A DNA stretch of 64,000 nt from Gelatoporia subvermispora B (taxonomy: Eukaryota > Basidiomycota > Agaricomycetes > Polyporales > Gelatoporiaceae): the NCBI GenBank assembly GCA_000320605.2, contig KB445793.1, positions 152,911-216,910 on the forward strand. Reading direction: 5' to 3'. The notes beneath the pieces were generated by a model. That model searched no databases, was not told the origin of the DNA, and saw nothing but the letters and a program-made list of their open reading frames with translations. Each line of letters opens with the position of its first letter. Positions within the stretch are counted from its first letter, which is position 1. Below, piece by piece: positions 49,140 through 59,831 of this stretch. The position numbers and the translations under genes are program-made.

Positions 49140-50866
49140 TGGATAGGGGGGTTGTATCATGATGCACTATTTGGCCGATCGTGTAGGTTATGAAGTCTCT
49201 ATGGTTGTGCATGCGCCTGTTGGAGTGACTACGTCGGGCTGTGAATAACCAGAGTATGTTCGGTAGACGAACCGATAGGTCAACATGGCTGACTCCTACA
49301 GCTGCATACTCGCATTCAACATCCACGGGATGATCTAATTCTCCATTGTCTGATTCAGCACCAACTTCAGCGCTTGCATTGCTGGTCAAGACCATCGTGC
49401 GCATCCCAAATTCACCCGAGAGATGTGTGTTGGTTGCGTCCGTTACGCGTCTGAGATCGAGTATGAAGCGACACATCACAACAGAGGTGAGGCTATGGGA
49501 AACAATCAGCTCATCAGATCGCATTATGTGGCCGAGTAAACATCGCACATGATCACAAGGCCTGTGATGCCGCTAGAGATCTATGACGATATTCTAAGTA
49601 TCTGTCATTATGTTGTCCGAGAAGACTACCTCAGTGTTCCGTCCTGCAGCCATTCCGATCACAGCGGCAATTGACAACAGTCTGGCATGACACAGCGTCA
49701 GTATCATACATGCACACAGAACAGCTAACGTACGTGAAATGAATTCCACCTGACCACGTCAATTTGATATACAGACACAAATTATCACGATTGCAGCGTA
49801 CCATGATTCATGAGAACTATAGATAGTGTCTCCTTTGAAGTAGACAGCTGACGCATGGTCACGATAGAAGCGGTCACCAGCCAAGTGATGAAGAGGGCTA
49901 AGCCATTCGACGCAATTGTTGTTGCTCCAGCGATATTTGTCCCTTTAGTCAGGAGCACGACAGACATCAGAGGACAGCTCGGATCCAGCATACGGCACCC
50001 ACATCTGTATGCAGACAGTCAGCACTGAGTTGCGAATGTGGGCTGTTACGCACATGACATAGGTGTCTCGGTCCGTGGAACCGATTGTATTGCATGTCCC
50101 GTGTCGTATTATAGGTTGTGAGATGATGCCCAAGTACTGAAACGACCGAACATATCTCAGTCAAGTCTCACTCGTTAGTGGCTGTTCCACTTACAAGTAA
50201 AACGACGGGATTCACCATATACAGTGCCAATGTCGGCAGGACCGGCCAGACAGTCCTCTGAGTGATCGCATAGACTCGCACCGCAACAAGCGCTGGTCGA
50301 CGCTACTTAGATTTTGTTCGATATACCCAATTGAGAAGCTAGTACTTGCGACGCTCACGAGCAACCCGAGTTTTAGGCCCAACTCCGATCTCAGGAGGAT
50401 TTTGCAGCTGAAGTTCCCTATCTAGTCAGTTTCTATGATAACAGAGTATGCAGACGTGAACCGTACGCCTATGGTCACTGATTAGCTAGCGCAGAATTCT
50501 CCAAAGAAATTGACACGAACCAAGTCACTCTTCCCCGGCCAATTGACAAGTTCCAGAATGCACCAGATCGCATCCAGGATGGCAGAGTATCTGATGATGT
50601 AGAACAAAGCTGCTGGGAAAGAGAGCTTGGCCTTCCATATGTACGCCCTTTCTTCGTATATAGTGATCGAATATTCGTAGATGCAAAGTGCTGCAAGCAC
50701 GGACCAAGTCAGTTAACAGTTACACGCACATACATTCATCAGCTCACCTGATGCTGAGATCCTCAGACATTGGAACACGAACCTGAGTCCTGTTCAGGAG
50801 AGATCAGCGAGACGAGGTAGGATTGTCTTACGCAGAAAAGTTCGGGATTGCAGACTGCTGTGACAT
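49140..50866 (-). CDS. DUF6533-type multi-spanning membrane protein (3' structure unresolved)
   Basis: The N-terminal half is clear. Exons 50866-50832, 50782-50748 and 50690-50521 join in phase: MSQQSAIPNFSAFVFQCLRI, then ALCIYEYSITIYEERAYIWK and LSFPAALFYIIRYSAILDAI. This is the pattern of the DUF6533 domain common in basidiomycete multi-helix membrane proteins of unknown function. Later blocks on the same strand fit the family: VRVYAITQRTVWPVL near 50280, NGLALFITWLVTASIVTMRQ near 49880-49850, LLSIAAVIGMAAGRNTE near 49650, and VVMCRFILDLRRVTDATNT near 49470. I could not fix every intron between them, and the last frame runs antisense into the ThDP enzyme gene, so the stop is uncertain. It may be partly decayed. 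Confidence 0.6.
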
Positions 50867-52066
50867 GTTGCGAACATCAAGTGATTGGACTGGACGGATA
50901 CATGGAGAACCTCGCAGTTGATATGTACCGCTCTGCCATGTCCACGTTTTGCTGCGGATGGCCGGACCTCTAGGCGCGATGCGGCGTCGTGAACATCAGA
51001 AAGTGCCGAACAATCAACCTAAACTTTGACAGCCAAAGCCGCTCGGTAATATGGCTATAGCAGAGTAACCTCGAACCCTCTCAGGACGCAGGGTACGAAT
51101 GAGGATGAGGGCTCTCACATTGGGGATCCGTCTGAAGTTCAGCTCAGTCGGCGAAGCGTTAGCAATGATGTGCACGCGCCGCAAGAGCATGTCGGTGGAA
51201 CTTTGTCAGTTTCACCATATCGGTAATGGCTGAGGCAAGATGCGGAAGGTCGAGGCGAGACGCTTTGGTACCAAGTCGTCCCTGATGTGTACCTGTCGCA
51301 GGCCATATCACATGCATTACAGTCACGGAATTCACGGCACCCGAGAATTAGGGATCATGATCATGAAAGTATCGTCTGCTCCAGGAGTCTCGACGCCTGT
51401 ATGAGGATATCGTCGTATTCGGGCACATATTGTTCTATATGTAGTCCCACTTCTGACGCGAGGGGAGTCAGACCTTGGGCCTAATCGGAAAGGGAAGTAA
51501 GTAACGTGCGGTTGCACGATTCAGAGCCAAATGACAAACGCAGACGTCCAAGGTAGAAATCGTGACTCGCTGTGAACATGGTCCCTGGAGACGTTGAGCC
51601 ATTGACGGTACAGGTTCAATGCGCCCAGTCCAGCATCAATTGGAACGCTGTCAGTTCCTTGCATATACACCGACCTATCCCTGCGCGCCGCATGGTCAAA
51701 GGACGCAGATGTAAGATATGTTTTTTCCTGGATGCAGCGTTGCTATCACGTCGGTGCACTGTATTCCCGGTGATGCTTGATGAACAGTAACGACTTCATG
51801 TGCGGTGCCCGTTGAACTCTGCTGGAATAGATGGAGGGAAAGAGCAAGGCGCTGACGGAATCGCCTCGAGGAAACTCGCCTCTAGGTCTCAACAACATTT
51901 CACAGACTTCCAACATGATGACCATCCGAAACGAGGATGCGGTCCACTCAGGTGTGTTGGTCGGTATAAAATACCGGAGAAGAGAAGGTCAAGAGTCATA
52001 CTGAGCCGCTCGACCCGTCGACACCCTCGTCCTCGTCCCTCATCCCAATCCCCACCCTCATTGTCC
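50867..52066. other. Upstream region of trpD with coding-like minus-strand fragments
   Basis: On the minus strand several frames look coding: IDAGLGALNLYRQWLNVSRD near 51660-51600, LASEVGLHIEQYVPEYDDIL near 51470-51410, and RRVHIIANASPTELNFRRIP near 51190-51120. They resemble helical Leu-rich proteins such as F-box/LRR types, but I could not join them. They may be a decayed gene. The last 100 bases, with a ggtataaaata string near 51962, are the trpD promoter. Confidence 0.4.
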
Positions 52067-53403
52067 ATGATGTCGAGCTACACGCCAGACACGTTTAAGC
52101 CTCTGCTCGGCAAGCTCGTCAAGACTCCCGAATACTTTGGTCCAGATGACTTAAAGCTCGCGCTGGAACACATTTTTACCCCAGACGCCGTCCACCCTGC
52201 TCAGATCGGGTCGTTCCTCACTGCTCTCCACATCGAACGTGTCGAGCGACGGCCGGAGTGCCTTGCAGCGGCAGCAGATGTCCTACGGGCTCGTGCACTC
52301 AAGGCAGCAGTGCAGGATGTCGACATTGACTTCGTGGTGGACATTGTGGGCACTGGCGGAGATGGGCACAACACCTTCAACGTCAGCACGACCGCGGCGG
52401 TCGTCGCTGCTGGTGCGGGGGCGAGGGTAATCAAGGTGAGTCCCAGACACATATCTGAAAAACGTACCCTCAACTCTTGGATAGCATGGCAGCAGAGCAT
52501 CCACCTCGTCCTCAGGGTCTGCGGATCTGCTGCAATCACTAGATTGCCTATTCATCCCACCGACGCCCGGCACACCGATGCCCATCGCCAACGTCCCCTT
52601 CACCTTCATTCTCGCACCACACTACCACCCCGCCCTTGCCATGATCGCACCATACCGCAAAGCGCTGCCGTACGTCTCTTCGAGTTCAACGAGGATCCCG
52701 TCGCGCCCCTGCGAAGTACTGGTCACTGTTGTCCACATACGGGTCCAATCTTGGGCCATCTTGACCCTGATAGACTCTTGTTTATACCAGGATCTGACGT
52801 CGTAGAGAGCATGCCTGGGTCCTGTCAGACGCGTTCCATGACTGACTGACATTTCACAGCCACCGAACGATGTTCAACGTTTTGGGCCCGCTCATCAATC
52901 CCGCCCGACCGCGCGGGATGGTCCTCGGCGTCGCCGAGCGGGAGCTTGGACGTACGTTCGCAGAGTCGCTCAGTCGGGGCGGCGTCGAACGCGCGCTCGT
53001 CGTGTGCGGCGCTGAGGGGCTGGACGAGATCAGTTGCGCGGGCGAGACGCACGCCTGGGAGCTCGTCAACGGCCAGGTCACCGAGAAGACGCTGCACCCC
53101 GAGCAGTTTGGCCTGCGGGTTCACCCGTTGAGCGCCGTGGCGGGGGGCGCGCCAACAGAGAACGCGGAGACGTTCAGACTACTCCTGACATCGGGCGACG
53201 CGATCCCCGAGCGGCTGACACCTCAGCTGCACTTTGTGCTCCTGAACGCCGCGGCGCTACTCGTTGTCGCTGGGCTCGCGAAAGACTTCAAGCAGGGTGT
53301 CGATCTCGCGATGAAGAGTATCACCTCGGGACAGGCATGGAAGGCGCTGGAGATGTTCCGGGATGTTGGGCGCGAGGCTGCTGCGAAGGTATCGCCCTCC
53401 TAA
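52067..53403 (+). CDS. TRP4: Anthranilate phosphoribosyltransferase (tryptophan biosynthesis)
   Basis: It transfers phosphoribose from PRPP to anthranilate in tryptophan synthesis. Exons 52067-52435, 52485-52669 and 52860-53403 join in phase to 365 residues, about the length of fungal Trp4. Motifs: [13 protein letters not shown], the PRPP-binding [42 protein letters not shown] with the conserved HG and [25 protein letters not shown], and after the second intron [20 protein letters not shown]. The C-terminal end includes [36 protein letters not shown] and [16 protein letters not shown]. Intron 2 is 190 nt, long for this genome. Two diverged 3' fragments of this gene lie downstream (54.3-54.75 kb and 58.6-58.9 kb). 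The start is the first of two adjacent ATGs. The gene looks functional. Confidence 0.93.
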
Positions 53404-53869
53404 AAGCGGTGTCTGACCTTGCCTAACTTCAGCGCCTTAGGTGGCGGAGTCGGTTTGACCCTCATTGAATCAACGAAGTTTTGCTATATTTGCCGAGTAA
53501 AGGTTCTGCGTGTATTGAAGTATAGAATTAGGTGTATTCCATTATCTGCGTTGCCGCTCACGTCCGGCCATCTCAGAAACGCCCGTTTGTATCATCCATA
53601 CATGCGATGTATATGCCTTGGTTCAACAGATCATCGCTTCCACACCGGCGCAGACTTTCTCCCCTCATGCGGGGCCCACAGTCTCCTAGTCAAGAGCCCG
53701 TACGTTGCAATGGAAGCTGGCGGCAGCCGATGTGTAAGACGTACGACCGCTGTGTCCTGTTTGGCTCCTCTAAGCTGGTGAAAGTACATGTGTTGAGGGA
53801 TACAGGCCGTGTGAAGCACACACTGTATAGCTTGCGGTGCATATACGCTAAAGCGCCACTCTTCTAACC
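53404..53869. other. trpD 3' flank, related to a copy at 59.1-59.2 kb
   Basis: No gene. The stretch around 53640-53720 (caccggcg, then ctcatgcggggcccac, then gcaatggaagctggcgg) has a diverged partner at about 59140-59220, showing that the duplicated unit included trpD downstream DNA. Confidence 0.5.
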
Positions 53870-54105
53870 TGCCAACTTATTCTGGACCCGGCCAAATGAC
53901 CAACTATCTCGTCATTTTCGCGATTCGCCTCGACGCAAACGGACCTACCGTTGATATTCTGAGGCCGCAACATACGAACTCCTTCACCAACCTCCTGGCA
54001 TCCACGGGAAAATCCGCACTGTACCAATTCAACATTACTCAGGATGATTTCCGGGTCGCAGCAATGAACGACGCGACGAAATTATTCCTCGAGTATTCTC
54101 TTTGA
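53870..54105 (+). pseudogene. Fragment of a carboxylesterase (last exon only), copy C
   Basis: About 235 bases matching the final exon of the carboxylesterases. It reads SGPGQMTNYLVIFAIRLDAN, PTVDILRPQHTNSFTNLL and QFNITQDDFRVAAMNDATKL, ending LEYSL and a stop. The equivalent in copy E reads GPGQMTDYLVNFVNHLNPNG and DDFRVAAMNEVTELSLEYPL. Nothing upstream matches the other exons, so this is a remnant of a gene replaced or deleted by recombination. Downstream flanking sequence (aattcgatggtcctctta near 54155) also matches the flank of copy E near 62330. Confidence 0.88.
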
Positions 54106-54299
54106 TACCTTACAGTATACAGACCCGAATGTACTCTGTTCTGAAAGCCCTGCCAATTCGATGGTCCTCTTACGTATGATATGGCGTCTAAAATAACGAA
54201 CCGCATTCCTGAGCGTCATGTCACATTTCGCTGCGGCAGAGTCTTCCTCCTCCCCCGCAGGATAGAGTCCATAAAACTTCTGCTACTTACACTGTGCCC

Positions 54300-54750
54300 T
54301 GTATGACTGACTGATATCTCACAGCCACAGATCCCTTGGGCCTCTCATCAACCCGGCTCGACCGCGCGGGATGTCCTCGGCGTTGCTGAACGGGAGCTCG
54401 GACGCACGTTCGCAGAGTCGCTCAGCCGTGGCAGCGTCACGTGCGCGCTCGTCGTGTGCGGCGCTGCGCTGAGGCCTGGGAGGGACAGGACGACTGGACG
54501 AGACCAACTGCGCGGTCGAGGCACACGCTTGGGACCTCGCCACCGAGAAGGCGCTACACCTCGAGCACTTTGACCTACGAGTTCTAATGGTTACTCGTTG
54601 AGCGCTGTGGCGAGACTCGAGAGGCACGAAGACGGAAGACATGGAGACGTTCAGACTACTCCTGACATCGCCCGATGCGATCCCCGAGCGACTTCGGACG
54701 CCACAGCTGCGCTTTGTGCTCCTGAACGCCGCGGTATCGCTCCTTGTCGT
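54300..54750 (+). pseudogene. Truncated anthranilate phosphoribosyltransferase copy (fragment 2)
   Basis: Similarity to trpD begins just upstream of the intron 2 acceptor (tgactgactgatatctcacagcca here; tgactgactgacatttcacagcca at 52837) and runs through the last exon. It covers the equivalents of [25 protein letters not shown] and VVCGA, and later FRLLLTS and [10 protein letters not shown] small deletion after the acceptor removes the MFNVLG start. Insertions near 54475 and 54520 shift the frame, and the 5' two exons are absent. It cannot encode an enzyme. Confidence 0.87.
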
Positions 54751-55902
54751 CTACTGGCCATTTGCGTGCCCTAAACTATAGAGTTCTGGAAGTCCCATTA
54801 CCATCTGCCATGCCGCCTACCAAGATCGATATCTGTGGCAACCTCGTCGTCCACGAGTAATCTTGGTTCTGTAAGCTGTGATTTCTGCTTGTCCAGCTGT
54901 ACCACTGAACAGAGCATATTTGCTGGCCGTTATAAAGGCTGAGTTCTAGCGCCCAATTCTGATGAATCTATTGGATGGTGCAGATGTGGTGCAACGTTGC
55001 CTCAGCTTGGGAGAAGTCCACAGAACATCGCAATGATTAGTTCGATCAATGCTCCTGGTCTCCTCTGGTAACACGTTTCCTATACCACATATTCCAAAGG
55101 CATGCCAAACACAGCCACCACAACATTCCAGTGTAGCATGGAATCATGGCAGTGGCTGTCATCTTCGCGCACCACAGCGATTATAACGGCAAAATATGCT
55201 CTAACTCGATGAGCGAGCTCTATGTGTCTCGTATACGCTCGTTTGAAGATTTCATGCTGCATGAGTACTAGTATACCGGGGTTCAGTGGGTTATTGCCTC
55301 CTTGTGGCAGCACATCCGGCGTAGAATATCCCCACCGGCGAGACTCAATTTCTCCGAGTCATGTGACGGGCATACAGCGCTTTACTCTGTGTTCGGCTGG
55401 TACCAGAAAGCAACGTTGAGTAGCTTGAAGGTGCAGGTCGCTTTCCCCCGTTATGTCGTCGATGAGCTGAATTTCAGCTTTCAGGATAGAGCTTGCAGGT
55501 CGCTGGAATCTACTAAATTGCTCACAGTCATCACCTATCGGGCCCGTTGCCTGACCGGCGACGCTATGTAACACTCCGACCCGTCAGCTATCTCATTCGA
55601 ATTTCGACAGCTGACCTGGCACCTCTACCCCTGACTATTCCCTTCCCAGTATAAATACTTTGTCAAAAGTTGTGTGCGCTCCGTGATGCTCCTCCGGTTT
55701 GTATGTGATTGGAAATATCGACCACCACCACCCGAAAGAGCTATGTGTGAAAGCCAATCACTTCCTTGTATGTACTGTCTTCATGCCCTTCCGGCTCCCA
55801 ACTACTCTTCTGTCTATTGGGTACGTGTTATTGAAGCCTTTGTCGGCACGCGTATAAGAGGCTGCTCTGAGTCACAGTGCAAAATCAGGTTTCCTCTTAG
55901 AC
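54751..55902. other. Spacer and promoter of carboxylesterase D
   Basis: No gene recognised. A minus frame at 55313-55080 has no motif. The part from about 55540 (ctgaccggcgac, then aacactccgacc) to the ATG has a diverged partner upstream of carboxylesterase E (59512-59560 onward), so the promoter was duplicated with the gene. A tataaatac string lies at 55651-55659. Confidence 0.5.
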
Positions 55903-58396
55903 ATGTTCCTGTCTTCCCACTTCCTCCTGCTCGTCGCGCTTGCGACGAGCTTCACCTTTGCAGCGCCCTCATCTAACGCCTCTGCAGACTCCCCTATCGT
56001 CACCCTAGATAATGGCACATTTATAGGTGGCACCAACGGAACCATCAACAGTTTTCTTGGTATTCGGTTCGCACAACCTCCGTGGGTACCGTCAGCTCGT
56101 GTGCATGCACAGACGAATATTAAGACTTCTGGCAGCACGGGAGACCTACGATTTCGCCTACCAGTCGCGAACGATCCGTACAACGGGACTTACAACGTTA
56201 CAAACTTCGGCTTGACTTGCCCGCAACAATCGCAGAATATATCCCTAAGGGATCTCAATATCGATATCTCTGCGCTCACTGCTGCCCTCGGGGTCTTGTC
56301 TAACGAGAGCCTGCCCCAAGGCGAGGACTGTTAGGTCACACATTCTATGCAGCCCATCGTGTGCACTGAAAAGCTCGATCCAGGCCTCAACGTAAACGTC
56401 TGGGCCCCTGCAGACGTGCACCGGGGTGCCAACCTCTCTGTGTTCGTGGTGCGTACAATCATGCTCTCAAAGCTTTAGACCTGGGTTCACATGTTCCTCC
56501 CAATATCACGGCGAAATTCAGTGGATCTTCCCTGGTGCGTGTGTAATCGTACAGAGAAAGCCGCTCTCAACGACGACACTTCAATTAGGCGGCTTCCAGG
56601 CTGGCTCAAATGCGGCGTGAGTATGCCATTTATTGTTGTGACCCATGTCTGAGCAGCCGCCTACTCTCATCAGACGTGGCCTTCGCGGTGATACGATCGT
56701 ACAAAGGAGTATTGAGCTTGGAGAACCGATCATATTTGTCAGCATGAACTATCGGTGAGTAGATCATTTTTCGTGACCTAGTTGATTTTGGGTATTAATG
56801 AATGCAAGTGTTTCGGGTGAGCATCGTTGGTGTCAAAGTCATCCCGGACCTCATATAGTGTCCACATAGCCTTCGGCTTCCTCGCAAGTCAAGAGGTTGA
56901 GGACGCCGAGGTCGGTAACATCGGGCTGTGGGATCGTAAGCGATTGTCCGACTCCAATCGCGATCAGCTACGTTGGCTCACCTCTTGGCGCCAACAGAAC
57001 GTCAAGCGTTGCGATGGGTGCAAAAGTACATCGCTGCATTTGGTGGTAATCCTGCGAATGTTACGATGTGAGTTATCTCTCTATGATATATCTGACTTGA
57101 GTGACATTTGCTGACGTGACGTGAAGTGGAGGAGAGAGCGCTGGAGCCATATCAGTCGGCTTGCAGATGGTGACGAATGGCGGGAATACCGAAGGGCTTT
57201 TCCGTGCTGCCTTCATGTCATCGGGCTCGCCCATTCCCGTTGGCAACATCACCCACGGCCAGAAGTACTACGACGCTCTTGTTAACGATACCGGTTGTTT
57301 TGGAACAGCGGATACCCTCGAATGTTTGAGGCAGGTGCCGTACGACCAGCTCAAGAAAGCTGTGGATATGTCCCCAAATTTGTTGTCAACTCAGGTATGT
57401 CGGTTCGTCGCACCAAAAATGGATTAATATAACCGACCAACAGGGAGTCAATCTACCATGGCTCCCCCGAGCAGATGGAAAGTTCCTCACTGCACCGCCG
57501 CCGCAATTGGTTCTCAGTGGGAGCGTAGCGGACGTGCCTTTCATCAGTGGTGTAAGCATTGGACTCTGCTTCTTTTCTTTACGCTACTTTAATCGCTGAT
57601 GTTTCACACACAGGACTGCGACGATGAGGGAACGGTTTTCTCGGTGGTCCCTGCTCTCAAATTGAACATTACGTATGGCTATAAAATGCGCCGACTTTCA
57701 ACCTGCTAATATTTAGGCCATCTAGAACAAGCGACGAATTCGCAACTTGGATCAATGAGACTTATTTCTCTACTGTGCCTGCTGGCGGTCTTGTAGATCT
57801 CTTCACTCTCTATCCAGACGACCCTACCCAGGGTTCCCCTTTCGGCACTGGTGATCGCTACCAACTCACAAAGCAGTATAAGCGCATGGCAGCTCTTCAA
57901 GGTGACCTTATTTTCCAAGCGCAGCGTCGGTTCTTGCTGGAGCAGCGATCGGGAAAACAGAACACCTGGTCTTATTGTGCGCAATGCTGTTGCTTACTGA
58001 GGCAAAGATGTCCCACTAATGTCGCTCATGATCGCAAGTGTTCCAAGGACGCAAAAATCCATTCCTACAGGGAGCTCTTGGATCAGTGAGTTGATGTCGC
58101 ATGGTACTGATGAGTGCATTGCTCGTCTAACATGTTCCGTAAAGCGCCATGGTGACGATTTGCCGACATATTTCGGACCTGGTCAAATGACCGATTACCT
58201 CGTCAATTTTGTGAACCATCTCGATCCGAACGGACCTACCGTTGACGCCGTTTGGCCGAAATATACTAATTCCTCCACGAACCTTCTGACACTCACCGGA
58301 GAATCTGCGCCGTATCAGCTCAACATTACTCAGGATGATTACCGCGTCGAGGGAATGAGCACTTTGATGGCGTTGTCGCTCAAGTATCCCCTTTGA
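55903..58396 (+). CDS. Secreted type-B carboxylesterase/lipase, copy D (complete)
   Basis: Same family and exon layout as copy A. Signal peptide MFLSSHFLLLVALATSFTFA; then NGTINSFLGIRFAQPP|TGDLRF, NVTNFGLTCPQQSQNISLRD and QGEDCLNVNVWAPADVHRGA. WIFPGGFQAGSN is next, where the first Gly of the GGGF oxyanion hole is a Pro (codon 56531-56533). Then come VQRSIELGEPIIFVSMNY, an 8-nt exon at 56809-56816, FGFLASQEVEDAEVGNIGLW, IGGESAGAISVGLQMVTNGG with the catalytic Ser codon 57137-57139, DCDDEGTVFS, YKRMAALQGDLIFQAQRRFL, RHGDDLPTYFGPGQMTDYLV with the catalytic-His region, and an ending SLKYPL. All introns can be joined in phase, so it is potentially active. Its nearest relative in the window is copy E. 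Confidence 0.88.
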
Positions 58397-58599
58397 TTGT
58401 CTTACGGTACACATGCTTGAATGTAATGCGCTCGAATACCCTAATTCGATGCTTCTCTTGCACCTGATACTCCGCCCGTGATGATCGCTGGCATTACTTC
58501 ATGCCAGTCCGGGAGCGTGTTCGGTAAGTTGCTAAACAGAGGCAACATCTCCTACTAGCTAACGTGTGCTCCCCGTATATGGAGCGGATATTCGGAGGG
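58397..58599. other. Short spacer after carboxylesterase D
   Basis: Carboxylesterase 3' flank; the phrase ctaattcgatgcttctct near 58440 matches the flanks of copies C and E. Confidence 0.45.
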
Positions 58600-58930
58600 A
58601 GCCATACAAGATCCACTGCAATGGCGACACGCTCAGGAGTGTACCGATGAACAGGTCATCCGGCAGAGGACACCTCCCGAGCAACTTAAAGGCATGTTCC
58701 AGGCGTTGAGCACCGCTGCGCGAGGCACACCGGCGGAGAACGCAGAGACGCACCGGATGCTCGGAACTAACGTCGGGCGGCGCGATCCCCGAGCGCCTCC
58801 CTTAGAGAGGCGTCTGACGCTTGCCTGATCGCTTCAGTGCTCTAGAAGCGGCGGAGTCGGCTTGACCTCCATCGTATCAACAAAGTTTTGTTGTATCTAC
58901 TGTGCTTAGGCCTCCCTCTGTGTATGCACT
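58600..58930 (+). pseudogene. Anthranilate phosphoribosyltransferase remnant (fragment 3)
   Basis: A short, strongly diverged piece of the trpD 3' end. It reads PEQLKGMFQALSTAARGTPA then ENAETHRML, parallel to [20 protein letters not shown] then ENAETFRLL in the intact gene. It is followed by gcgatccccgagcg and by the same 3' flank as trpD: agcggcggagtcggcttgacc here, aggtggcggagtcggtttgacc at 53439. No open frame remains across it. Confidence 0.85.
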
Positions 58931-59831
58931 GCTACTTCACCGAGAATATTTGGACGCCTCGTGAGTACGCGCAGTCCGTAGTGGTTGACACCTAGGCCTA
59001 TGACTTACCTTGCTCCAGTGAGTTTTTCTCGTCCAACGATAGCCTCACCAAAGAAATCAAAGAGCAGGTCTCTGTGCCTTCCATGCCTTTGGAGTATCAC
59101 GAGTATCTCCGGGTCCAATCAATCATTAAAGTGCTTCCTTGACACCGGTGTGGAATGCCCTCCTCACGCGGGCCCCGCATTCTCCGGGCGAGGATGCGGC
59201 CTGCCGCGATGGAAGTTGTAGAAGTACGGCCGCTACTCCCTGGCGTGGCTTTTCTAAACTTATGTGAGTGCATGGAATGACGGATATGGACCATGTGATG
59301 TACATACTGTACAGCATATAGGTGCTCGACTTGTGGATTCGTTTCCCCGACGCGAACAACGTTATGTGGCAGTAGATTATGGTACGATTGACTTCCGCCC
59401 GTGTACGACACTCATTCACTAAACAGAAACTTTGCAACGTGGTGCTCGTGTTCTCGGGGTGGGGATCGATATACTCAAGTATTCGAAGCTGCCAACTCTC
59501 CGGCCGTTCGCATGACCGGCGACACCGATGCAGCAATCCGACCGACTTGCCCTTTCTGTCATCCAATTTTCTTGTGTTAGCAGAGCCATCTGTTTCAAGT
59601 TTGTGTGCGCTGCGGTGGCACGCTCCTGGTGAGCATACAATTGGTAACGACTCACCCCGCCCGAATGAGCCATGTGTGCATAACACTCCTGCTTGTAGTT
59701 TTACCATCCTCGTGCCATTTCAACTCGAAACCCATCCTTTGTTTTGTTGGGTTTTCGATGATGTAATCTATGCTCATGCGCATATAAATCTGCCTATGAC
59801 TTGCGGTTTCGATCCAGGCAGTCACCTTCCC
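58931..59831. other. Duplicated trpD flank and promoter of carboxylesterase E
   Basis: No gene. The left part matches DNA downstream of trpD (53.55-53.72 kb), and the right part matches the promoter of copy D (55.54-55.76 kb), so this is the joint of two duplicated segments. Confidence 0.5.
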
